Shown here: piece after piece, positions 34,985 to 46,300 of the stretch | How the letters are laid out: each line of letters opens with the position of its first letter | Numbering within the stretch: the stretch's first letter is position 1 | Assembly: GCA_029706075.1 (NCBI GenBank) | Contig: JAINUG010000031.1 | Span: forward strand, 3,331,001 to 3,395,000 | Reading direction: 5' to 3' | Origin: Aldrovandia affinis | Lineage: Eukaryota; Chordata; Actinopteri; Notacanthiformes; Halosauridae | Length of the DNA stretch: 64,000 nucleotides | Notes under the pieces: generated by a model | What the model saw: the letters and a program-made list of their open reading frames with translations, nothing else | Database searches by the model: none | What the model was told of the DNA's origin: nothing | Translations under genes and position numbers: made by a program

Positions 34985-37900
34985 AGCCTATAGCCTATAC
35001 AGTATACAGCCTCATACAGTATAATAAAGGCACAGGTTAAATCTAAAAATAGTCTAGTTATTGCTGGTAACATCCATGCACCTTACAAAACCCAGGCAAA
35101 ATCCATGGTGGTTTTGACCAATTCATAAAGGCAATGTCCAAATAATTACTGCAACAGCGTCAGTTTACCATTGCCTTTTATTTCATGGTACATTATCACG
35201 CAGGTATCAAAAACCAGTAAAACCTTGTATTGTAACAAACCTATAGATTGTTACATTAAGACATGGGAGTAAAAGTTGCCTTCAAATTACATAGCATTAC
35301 ATTCCATCAGTACAGTGAAATGTGACAATCAAATCTGATTGTCAATGAAGGTGTGGATTCTCTACACAGGAACTTCAAGAGGAAGTGGTAGCAAACTCAT
35401 CCAAATTATTCAGGAAGTATATGTAGTGGAACATGTGTTGCATTGCAACTTCTAATGTGTTTTATCCTAAAATGTTGAATTACATTTTTTATTCTTGTTA
35501 CATTCCAAGAACACATTGTGTTGTGTCAGAAACAAATAGATTGTATTAGGAATAGTATTATTTTCTTAAATTACTGCAGCAAAGTTGAGGGTAATGCATC
35601 AAGTGGAAGTATGAATCACAAACCCCTATGGGAACAACCGCACACAGGTCATTCAAGGTTTTATTGTCAAAAATAATTATGAGATAAAATCGAGTTACAT
35701 GACTTTAGAATGGAGCGGTTAGAAAGGTTCAGCTTGAATGTCAAGCAGGCCGTAAAGTATTGTCGGTGCACTGGTTATTTCAGTTGGTAACATGGTTCTT
35801 TTGATCTCATTCAAACATCAAAATGATAAACGACTTATTATAGGAAAGAGAAACATTTCATTTCGGGAGCTGGATAAAGGGGGCAAAGGGACAATGGATA
35901 CCTGCATGGCATGCTTAGGATTTGTCGTACCGTATGATGTCTCCCTCTCCTGCTTTGAAGACACAATGTTGATATGATACCGACATGACACAATTGCACC
36001 TGAGGGCCAAACTCTCCCAGGAAACTGTTTCTCACTCGAACCCCCCCGGCCGACTTTGGTTCAACTGGGTGATGTAATGCGTGGCATAGCTCCTGTGATA
36101 TAGATTACAGCCTGGACTTTCCCCACACTGCTGCCCCACTGTCTGTCCACATATCCATCTGGATAGATGGATATCAATTTCTTCAGCAAATGGGGCTTCA
36201 GGGTTCTGGGTAGATGTCATTGTTTAAATAAGTGGGGGATAATTGTTCAATATTTATATTTCCATTTCTTTTCGTATAGCAGGTTGGTTGCTTGAGTTCA
36301 TCTCGTGCACACTTGTTATGAATGAAAGAAAGAGCGCCTGTCGTTATTGTTACTCTCTTTTTTCCCAATGAAGGTTTAATAAAAATACTGTCAACCAACG
36401 TATACCCTTCCATCCTGTTCTTGACAGAAGAATGATTGTTTCTTGGTTTAAAGGAATATTATTGAAAGGAATTTCAGTCATCTGAAATGTGATATTTCCT
36501 GTACCTCTAACCCCTCCATACCAAACCCAAATATACACACAAAGGGAGCAGTGGTCACAATGTCAATACCGCTGGGAGAAAAAAAAAAAAAGAAGGAAAA
36601 AAAGGAGTCAAACACCACACAGATATTTCTCACCTCACAGCTGTATTTTCAGCATAATTCATCAGGTAGGTCTCTAAGCTGTCTCATAAACTAGTGCCGC
36701 ACTTAAACTAGTCCAGCCTGCACAATATCGTCTGTTTTCTTGTTTCACAACTTACAGGGGTCTGTTCGTGGTGGCTGAAGATGTATAGCTTTCTTTGTGC
36801 GGCTTTGTTCTCAAATTATTTTGAAAGGAGCAATGGTGGCATGTCTGGCAGAAAATGTTTCCCCTCTCTAAGTATGTTTTACTAAATGTTTTCCAAGGAC
36901 CGCATTACTTACAAAAGCCTTCTGTGATTTTGAGAATTACATGGGCGCTTGTTATATTAGATTCAAATTGTAGAAGTCTTGCATGTTTAATCACTGTATA
37001 TTTACTAGTGATTTGTTTTTTGTCTTTTTTTTTTACTGCGTCAGAGGGGAAGCGCACTCTTTCAGCACACGTACATGTTTGTACATATATCTCCACAGAG
37101 CCGAGTGTTTAAATAACACTTTAACACTGGCAAATAGTTCAGATCAGAGACTCAAGTAGTGAGTGACTATTTACTGTTTCTCAACTTCCGAATCTTGACT
37201 GTTTTGATGGTTTTCATGTTGATCGTCACGACGGAAATGACAACATTTCCCAAGCTGCAAAACAGGTTCTCAAGTGCTAAACATCGTCATGGATGTGCAA
37301 CTAAATGTAGTAGGTATACATTGGGGGTGGATGACATACTGTATGATATCATAACAATAATTCATGAAAGAAAGAAATGTAGATTTAAATTGTGTTTCGT
37401 CTATATTTTCTCAAAAGAGAAACATTTACTCTAACTGCCTTCCCATGATCCTCTGACTAGAAGGTCTGCACAGTATTGCAATCTTGGATATCCTGGTGGA
37501 TATGACTATAATGGGTTTTTTACATTTTCTTTTGTATCCTCTTTTCTTAAGTAAACACTGGGGCTTACATGTAATTTATGGAAAATTACCGAAATAATAT
37601 ATGTATACCTTTGCATTTAAAAACTTAATCACAGTTAAACAATATTCATTTCTGTGGTTGAGGGTGTGCCAGTCTCATGTCTCTTGTCTTGACTATTTTC
37701 CCATGCATTGGCTAAACTACTTTCATTTATAATTTCAGTCTGTTCTTGCTCTCAACAATTATGTATTGTGCCTTACAGTACTTTGAAACATCTTTGAGGT
37801 CAGCGCATAAATGCAGGACAAGAATTTTAAACATAAGATCGTTTAGACAAAACACATCCATGGTTTTTCAACACATACCTTTTCAACCACGCAAAACAGA

Positions 37901-38183
37901 AAGGCCATGTTTAAACACATTGAAGCATGTTTTTTGGTTTTGCTTTTTCTTACATTATAATCTGGGTGGCTGTAGGAATTAACAACAGATGTTGTGTAAT
38001 AAATGTAAAACTCCTACAACCTGCTGCTCAGTAGTACCTGTACTGTGGGGACATTGTGTAAAGACAGGGCACTGAGTTGTGTAAAATGTTTGTAGCTGTC
38101 AGTTATTGCTCCAATGAAGACCAGTCATGCACATCAAGTCACCCTGGTCAAAAATATCAAATAAGCTAATAAATAATGTAGTG
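34985..38183. other. Gene-free interval
   Basis: No exon, RNA gene or well-preserved mobile element recognised. A 10-bp perfect inverted repeat with a 4-base loop lies at 36151-36174 and an A-rich run at 36579-36603. Confidence 0.5.
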
Positions 38184-39321
38184 TACAGTAGGCTCCATTT
38201 TTATTCATACCCTTGATAAAGATTAATAAAAGAAATTGTATAAAATAAACTATATAAGTAATGAAGTATATTTTCTGCTCAAAACATTCAGAAAATTCCA
38301 AACCTACATTACTAAAACAATTGTTCAGAAAACATATTTTGTTTTATTAATAACATGTTTTTCCCAGAAAACATCTGGATCCCCTAACTATTCTTTTCAA
38401 TTTAATCCAACAGAAACAAATCATAAATATACAACTTATTTGAAGTTCATTGGAAGGTTATGGAACTATACAGTGGCCTACAATGGTTTCCCTAGGGTAT
38501 AAAAAGGAGGGAACACACGTTCTGAGGTCATACTGAAATACTGAGGTCAGCCATCATCATGGTGAAAGGCAAAGAACTCCCTGAAAGCATCAGACAAAAG
38601 GTTATTGACCTCTACTGATCAGGAGATGGCTACAAAAAATGAAAAAGTCCAAAGATACTGCTTGTGTCAATTATTAGGAAGTTTGAGGCCACTGGTACAG
38701 TGGCTAACCTGCCAGGTAGAGGACCCAAGTCTATCTTGCCCCCATGTGTAGTGAGATGGATGGTTTGAGAGGCAAAAATAAGTCCAAGGGACACAGTTCA
38801 AGATCTCCAAAACAACCTGGCATCTTGGGGTTGCAAGGTGTCTAAAGCTACCATTCCACAATGCCTACATAACAATGGCCTTATGGCAGAGTTGCAAGTA
38901 GGAAGCCTCTTTGGAAGACAATTCACCAAAAAATGCATCTTGAATTCGTCATTCGTCATCATTCATCTGAACTACATTGGAACCATGTCTTGTGGCCGAA
39001 TCAAGCTTTTTGGACATGCACATCAGCATTATGTTTGGCATCCAAACAATGCAAGAGTAATGTTGAAAAGCACGTCATGTCTACAGTGAAACATAGTGGT
39101 GGATCTTTAATGCTTTGGGATTGTTTTGCATTCGCACGCTCTGGGGCCCTTATTAAAATAGATGTAACCATGAACTCCAGCATGTACAAAATGTACATTT
39201 TGTCCAAAAACCTTGTTCCCTCAGCCAGAAAGCTACACCTTAGCCACAGATGGACCAAGCCAACGATCCAAAACATACGTCCAAAGAAACTAAGAAATGG
39301 TTGACAGAGCACAAGATCAAT

Positions 39322-40350
39322 AGGCCTCATGCAAGAACTTTCTCTTATTTTTTTCTGTTAGGTGGCTTCTACGAGTGTTCCACGTCAGATTCAGCAAATG
39401 CTCGTAACTTCAGAAAACTGTCATAAATGACAACGTAAACATGCTGAATGCCATGTCTTCTTAAATGAGTGCGCGTTCATGTGATTTGTGAATTAAGATC
39501 ATTAACGCCCCAATAATGCTATATAAGGTTAGTGTCCCGCCCCATTCTCATAGGAAAGTCATTCATAACAACGGCACCGAAAAAAACCAAGAAGAAAAAC
39601 TTTACGAGCTCGGAGATTGAAGTACTACTATCTGAAATAAGTAACCGAAAGCACATACTATTTAAGAGCGTCAACAGGGGAATTAAGGGACCTGTTAAAA
39701 CCAAGGAGTGGGAAAAAATTACTTGTGCAGTTAACGCAGTATCATCTGTTGCCCATAGCATCACAGAAATAAAAAAAATGGTGTGATATGAAATTGGGAG
39801 TCAAAGAAATGTCTCGCGAAAGCAAGGTGATCCATGACTGCAACAGGACGGGGTCAGGAGGAAGTCTCCATTACGCACACCGGCGAGCGAATATGAGATG
39901 TTTATATTGATATTGTAGTATTATACTATAGCCTCAATAGCCACAATTGAAACGAATGATAATGATATAATTATATTAATGAATTATGAATGATATTATC
40001 CTACAATTTGAAAAGAAAACAGTCAAATATAGGCCTACAATTGTCAAACAGGATACTCTCAAAATGATTATACATTATGAATTCTATCATTTATCGCGTA
40101 ATGTATATATTCAAACTCAACAGTTCTTCTAAGTAACGAAATAGACACAATCCATTAGTCAAAAACAAAGTTGTTTTGGTTTGGAGAACGGCAGGCAAAT
40201 TGTACATATGACTCGTACGACAGCTCTGGACCACTCATAAATCTTGTTCGTACCTAAGAGAAAATTCTAAATACGAGAAAATTGGTGAATGCGGCTAATT
40301 AGTGACTTACGAACGAATTTGTACGTAAAAGTGGTTCTTGCATCTGGCCC
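39322..40350 (+). mobile_element. Harbinger-type element nested in the Tc1 element
   Basis: The terminal inverted repeats AGGCCTCATGCAAGAAC and (reverse complement of the right end) GGGCCAGATGCAAGAAC match at 14 of 17 positions. They are flanked by AAT (39319-39321 and 40351-40353), a 3-bp duplication as for PIF/Harbinger. Joining the flanks restores the Tc1 reading (…KINVLT…), proving insertion into Tc1. The 1029 bp hold a Myb/SANT-like frame but no transposase. Confidence 0.85.
39532..39786 (+). CDS. Myb/SANT-like DNA-binding protein of the Harbinger element
   Basis: An open frame of 84 codons inside the 1029-bp element. After a basic stretch (APKKTKKKNFTSSEIEVL) it follows the pattern of Myb/SANT-like proteins of Harbinger transposons: a helix with LLSEISNRKHILF, then GPVKTKEWEKIT, then VNAVSSVAHSITEIKKMV. 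In complete Harbingers this second protein binds the termini and helps nuclear import of the transposase. Here it stops where the third helix should continue (the following sequence, after the stop, still reads as related), so it is probably truncated. It may be transcribed only by chance. Confidence 0.55.
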   Translation: MSRPILIGKSFITTAPKKTKKKNFTSSEIEVLLSEISNRKHILFKSVNRGIKGPVKTKEWEKITCAVNAVSSVAHSITEIKKMV

Positions 40351-40414
40351 AATGTCCTGACGTAGCCATCTCAGTCTCCAGACCTGAATCCAATTTAAAA
40401 TTTGTGGTTTGAAC

Positions 40415-41822
40415 TAGAGATGCACCGATCGATCGGCCTCTGACCGGAAATGGCCGATTTTCAGCTGATCGGCCTCAATCGGTGACTTGATCCCGATCAC
40501 TCCACATAGCCGATTCTGTGCGCCGGTTGGCTCCTCGCCCCCTCTCTTTTCACGTGACGTGCGCGTACCCGTGAGCCAATGCAGACAGATCAGATGAGCG
40601 CAGCGCTGAACACTTAAAGCTTTCAGTTTGTCATACATGTCAATCGAAAATAAGCCGCGGAGGAACAACCTCAGCGTTCGGAACGACCAACCTAATCATT
40701 TAGGTTGACCAACTCGTTTTTCTACAGTACCGTAGGTACCGGGGTTAATTAATAATTAACTTCGTTGCGCTAGTTCGGTTCCTCTGAACCATTTTCCATT
40801 AATAGAACATGGTGGTAGTGCATACACTTGACGTAATAATGCCCTGCTGAAGCACTGAATTGCACTGAAATCATTATGTTCGCTAATGAGTGACGTTATG
40901 AAACAGTGCTATTCACTCATACAAATCTAACTTATTAGACCTAATGATAAATTCATCTAACGATTTCTAGCTAAACCACAGCTGTGCGTTTCCACTATCA
41001 AACAAACTCAGAAACAGCAAGCATCGCCTCTTTTCCAATTACTCCTAGTTTGAAACATTTTTATCTAGGCTTTGAAGCTAGTTAAAGTCGTAGTCGTTAG
41101 GCTACCTGACTCACGCAAATAACGAAATTCTGCTGAAGAGCGGCTTGTTTCAATGCCTTTGACAAGCTCCGCAACTGAAACATCCGCCCTTATATCGCTA
41201 CAAGTGTTTTCCATTGCACTATATAGAATTGGGATCTACTCTAATCCACCTCTAGCAAACAAATTAGTCTAGCGCATCATAGGTTCGAACTAACCTGTTT
41301 TCCATTAGCATTGTCGCAATAACTTTCTGATGCACATCAAGTTGAAGCCATATAATTATTTAATGGAAAAAGGGCTTGTGTCATCTGTCATCAGAATATA
41401 ACGTTAGTGTTTTAAATAAATATTTCCGGACTAATGGTCTGTCACCATGTCAGTACATTTAAACTACTCTTGTTTCTTTTTATTTATTACTTCAAGGCTA
41501 CATGCCACTGTTGTTGGATTCTCTTTTATTCATCATTTAATTTAATTTGCACAAAAAAAGAAAAGCTCTGTCCAGTAACCTGGAACACTTTTTTTATTTT
41601 GAAATGTGTTTTAGTGAGACCTACCTCATGCTTCTGACCTACCTCAGAATTGTCAATCTTAATTTTCTATTAAAGCAAAGTTACAAAAATGTTTGTGTAA
41701 GTTGTCAATTATTGTTTTTAGGAAAAAAAATCGGAATCGGCCAAAATCGGTATCGGCAAGTCAGACTAATCAAAAATTGGAAATCGGAATCGGCCAAGAA
41801 AATCGCAATCGGTGCATCTCTA
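40415..41822. mobile_element. Non-autonomous hAT element nested in the Tc1 element
   Basis: Perfect 15-bp terminal inverted repeats TAGAGATGCACCGAT (40415-40429 and 41808-41822) are flanked by a perfect 8-bp duplication GTTTGAAC (40407-40414 and 41823-41830), diagnostic of hAT. Subterminal regions carry repeated CGATCGG/ATCGGCC motifs at both ends, the likely transposase-binding sites. The 1.4-kb interior encodes no transposase. It lies 61 bp beyond the Harbinger insertion within the same Tc1 copy. Confidence 0.93.
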
Positions 41823-42221
41823 GTTTGAACTAAAAAAAACAGTCAACAAACGTCGTCAATCCAAGAATCTGAAGGAACTAGAACAATTCTACATGGAGGA
41901 ATGGTTGAGGATATCCCCAAGAAGTTCCATAACCTCGTACGACACTACAGAAGGTGAGTACTTGCTGTTGTAATGGCCAAGGGAGGAATCACAAAGTATT
42001 GATAACAGGGGTGTGAATATTTGTGATTCTTGATTTTTCTGTGAAAAAAAGATCATTTGTGAACCATTTGATTGTGGTTCGTACCATGCATTATTATTAA
42101 AGAATATCATTTTCTGGGTTTTTTTAGCATAAAATATACCTCATTACTTACATATTTTATTTTATACAATCTCTTTTGTTCATCTTTATCAAGGGTATGA
42201 ATAAAAATGGAGCATACTGTA

Positions 42222-42955
42222 CAAATAGGAAAGCTGTTAACCTTGTACAATTTTACTATAAACTCTGAGAATCAAAACAAATATAGCACTGAATGTATCA
42301 CTCTATTTATGCATGTATGCTCCTAAAGACAATCTGAATGCTTTTCGATTGTGAATGCACAATTTGGTGAAAACATGAGTGACATTGATTGCACAAAATA
42401 TATCACCTCATCGGAGGTGATTTGAAACTGCAGAATGTTAAGCCTGCATTCACAGCAAGCAATTTCTAACCTGACAAGACATTTCAGTTAAACACAGTCT
42501 GTCACTTTTAGGCCACATTCAAAGGTCCTATAAGTCACCATGCTCCGATCTTGCACTGCATCATGAACAACAAGTCCCTATCAACTCTGCATTATGCAGC
42601 CAGGTTGCCATCAATCACTACAAGCTCTGTAGCGACCAGACTCACCTGCTCAGGCCATCACATTTTGAGTTTCTCATTGAGTTTGTTGTTGGAAATATTC
42701 TGCTGTCCATGATATCCATCAAGGTGGATATCAAGATATCTACAACAAACTACTAGAGTTGACTTGACTCCACTGCTGGTGAGTCTGCCGGAGGCATTGC
42801 TGACACCACCTCATTTTGTTGCGTCAATGAACCTTGGTTAGCACTAGGTCCCTGTCAGATCATTTGGCCTGCAAATGCTAACTTTGTCGGTTGGTAATGC
42901 CTCACAGTTGAACTGATGGTGGGTGGGCGACTTGTAGCGATGTGCTGTTCCTCAG
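42222..42955. other. Intergenic, nothing recognised
   Basis: Flank between the Tc1 nest and the next SINE; no gene or repeat family that I can support. Confidence 0.4.
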
Positions 42956-42967
42956 GCAGTGGAACTT

Positions 42968-43326
42968 CATCTCATCTCATCTTCAGCCGCTTATTCCTAG
43001 TTAGGGTCGCGGGGGGGCTGGAGCCTATCCCAGCATGCATTGGGGCGAGAGGCAGGAATACACCCTGGACAGGTCGCCAATCCATCGCAGGGCACTACAT
43101 ACACCATTCACTCACACACTCATACCTACGGGCAATTTAGACTCTCCAATTAGCCTAACGTGCATGTCTTTGGACTGTGGGAAGAAACCGGAGTACCCGG
43201 AGGAAACCCACGCGGACACGGGGAGAACATGCAAACTCCACACAGAAAGGCCCCCCGGCCTGGATTCGAACCCGAGACCTTCTTGCTGTGAGGCGACAGT
43301 GCTATCCACTGTACCACCGTGCCGCC
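42968..43326 (-). mobile_element. tRNA-derived SINE, DANA/Mermaid type
   Basis: Read on the minus strand, the head is GGCGGCACGGTGGTACAGTG with box B GGTTCGAATCC, followed by the well-known body (GTGTGGAGTTTGCATGTTC, GTTTCCTCCGGGTACTCCGG, CAGTCCAAAGACATG), ending in ATGAGATGAGAT repeats. A perfect 12-bp target duplication GCAGTGGAACTT flanks it (42956-42967 and 43327-43338). The SINE is essentially full length and, from its intact duplication, relatively young. Confidence 0.92.
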
Positions 43327-43338
43327 GCAGTGGAACTT

Positions 43339-46300
43339 GCAGTGTGGAAATGATCATGAAGTCTGGGGCATGATCCCATGTCTCCATATTGGGAAAGTCT
43401 TGTGACTCGTGGTCTCCCAGATCAACCACAGACTGCTAGTGTTAGTCTGTAACATCTATCAGGTTAGGAATTGCTAGCTGTAGACACCCCAGATGGTCAG
43501 CAACAGTGCAGTGACTTAGCCCAGCTTCCAACATACCGACGGACTTATGGCACTCTTCTAGTGATAAGCATGGAATAATGATGGTTTTACCTGTTGTTCA
43601 TTCTTCTTTTTCACCAAGTGCCACATTCAGTATGTTAAATTACCTCAACACCTGGCTTAATAATTCCTGTTGAAAAAGGTTTTGCAGCACGTGTGCAACA
43701 GTCAGTCACGCAAGCCTATCGCGATCAGTCATTCAATGAATCAAACTGATGTCAAAACCAATGAATTAATATCCAGAATTTGCATACTTTGTCATTGAAA
43801 ATACATGCATACATGCAAAATAGCATGATAGCTTTTGATGTTTACTACCCTCTACATTTGCTCTATGAGCTTTTTATTCTACATTGCCCTCGACGGGTTA
43901 ATAAGTTAATAAGATTATCAGACTTCATTGAATTTATAAAATCTGATTTTTAAAAAAGACCTTCCTTTGTGTGCTGCAGTTTAGCAGATCCAATCGAGCT
44001 CACAATGATTATGACAGGAATGCGCTGCCCAATTCAAGAGACACTCAGTGGGCTCACTGTCAGCATTAATGGCTGGGTTCCAGTTGACAGTATTGCTGAA
44101 AACAGTGTTATGTTTCCACAGATTGTGAAACTTACTGTGGTGGCATAAGTTGGGCTACGAATGCACTGTGTCCAGAAGTGTATGTGTGTGTCCGTGTGTG
44201 TGTACAAGCATGTGTGTGCTTGTGTGTGTGTGGGGGGGGGTGCCTGTGCACATAAGCATGTGTGTGTGTGCGTGAGTGGATACGTATACTGCACGTCTGT
44301 CTGTCCGTGTTTGTGTGCGCGTTTGTGCACGAATGTGCCAGTATGTGTGTGTGTGTGTGTGTGCATGCATGCGTGTGTATGTGTGTGCGTGTGAGACCGG
44401 TATCCTCACAAAACCCTGCCTCTCAGTGTGTGCCTCACAAACCGTGCTGGGCAGGAGCGCACTGTACTGTGCAGGTTTTGCTGCTGAACTTCTTTTCCTC
44501 TCTTTCAGTTGGGGCCACGCTCACCGCTGTGAGCTTGTCTTCTGCACAACTCTTGGAAGTCGCAGCCGGCCTGACGCATAGTGGGCCAGCCAGCGGGACC
44601 CTGGCCAGCCTATTCTCCAGGCATTGACAGCAGCAGAATAGAATTTGTGACCCAGAACACAAAACTATATATAATACGACAATAGAGCAGGCAGAGGCAG
44701 CTGGGGCAGGGAGGAAAGAAATTTACCAGCAATTTGTGGATTTACAGTTTCTTTCTCCCTCTCTTCTGTCTCAGTTTGACACAAGTCGATCCGGCTGTAA
44801 TTTTACAATCTGCTAAAAAAACTGATCGTCACCACAATGGCAAATAAAATGGCAAATAAAATCGAACCATGAATAGGTTGTTGTTTGTGCCACTGTAACG
44901 CAAAACAGCTGTTGCGACTCACGGCCCTCACTGCCAAAGTTAAATGATAACTTTATTTACCGTGTAGAGACAGAAAAACAAGCATGATGCTCTTTTATTT
45001 CGTTCTCCTTAGACCCCCCGACCGTAATTAATCGCCATTACTGAAATGTTATCTATACATTGATGGCTGACTAGGTGGCACTTCCCCCCAACATGTGTTT
45101 TAATTTAGGCACGTCTCTTTATTTGGAACGTAATCACAGGACTGTGGAAAAATATTTCACCCTTCAGCGTGATTTTCAACATTTTACCCAAGGAATGTAA
45201 AAACAAAGGGGTTATTTATAAAACAATACCTGCAGTAATGGTTATCTGTGCACGGCGAGGCAAGTGATAGCTTCCCTCTGTCTCCAGCTGCGGCGTATCA
45301 ATATTAGGGCTTCAGCCGTCAGGTGGCGGCTTATCTTTTCAATTTCTCCACAGCTGAGAGCTATTAGGTCACCGTGTTATCCTTTTGTTAAACACGGGAT
45401 GACAAGTGAATGGGAGACAAGCAGGGTGCTCTTCGCCCCCATGACACATGGCCGGAAAAAACTAATATCGCCACTTATCCCAAAATGATCTGTCACATTT
45501 CATACAAGTGAAATGGCGTGGGGCGGGGCTTGCGTGTTTGTGCCCACTTATATACCACACAACAAAATGGTACACCCCCCACCCCACCCTCAAATCAACC
45601 TGTGTGTCCGTGTGATGATATTATGGACTGACACCACCCCGAAACATTTTACATGGCGGGGTATGTGAGTCACTGTTGCTTCATCGGAGCACTTAGTCTG
45701 CTGGACATGTAAACACAGCTTTCGTGGAAGTGCTGAACAGTTTTTAGAATCTAAATACGATGTATGCTTCAAGCTTTCTTAGTGCGGCGGCGCATGTGGT
45801 GGTCGGCTGTGACTCCATTTAACCTTGCACCTTCCTTTTCAAAAATGTTCTCTTGTTAAGTCTCTCTTTGACAAGAGCACCCCAGTTGACCTAAGGCTTG
45901 GCTTGTTAATGCTATTGCCATTCCTCAGAAAGCTTAAAAAGCTGAAAAGTATTCCAAATCTGGGAAAAGACTCCTCGACAGCTGAAATACCACTTTCAGA
46001 CAACTATCACCCGTCTGTGTAATCTCACTGCAGCTCTGACTGCACTTCAAAGCTCAGTGCACTGGCATTTTGTTTTGGTATGCTTCTGAGAGAGGAGTGC
46101 TATGAAAGTACCTCTGCAGTGTTTGCTGTGTGTCAAATCTGAAATGGCACATTCTTTCTTTTCTCGGTCAGGGACTGAACCACAAAAATATGGGTATGTA
46201 CACAAATACTGCATCCATTTTGCAGATTTTGATTTTAAACTCTAAGCACATACCACTTTCGGTAACTACTGACATTTCAGTGCGATAGTTTAATGCGTAT

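Larger units (their letters stand above)
38186..42219 (+). mobile_element. Tc1-like DNA transposon, defective, with two nested insertions
   Basis: Terminal inverted repeats of at least 38 bp (38186-38223 and 42182-42219), differing at one position and beginning CAGTA, are flanked by TA on both sides (38184-38185, 42220-42221), as for Tc1/mariner. Removing the two insertions leaves about 1.59 kb, the normal Tc1 size. Transposase remains run from ATG 38559 (MVKGKELPESIRQKVIDLY) through NLPGRGPK to KGGITKY and a stop at 42003. They carry many stops and shifts; in the last catalytic motif the expected glutamate codon after SPDLNPI reads TAA. The element is inactive but its ends are well preserved, so it may once have been cross-mobilised. 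Confidence 0.93.

Noticed and set aside
44034-44627. Overlapping open frames on both strands
   Set aside because: GT/CA repeat translation (VCVCV and HTHTH runs) with no domain.
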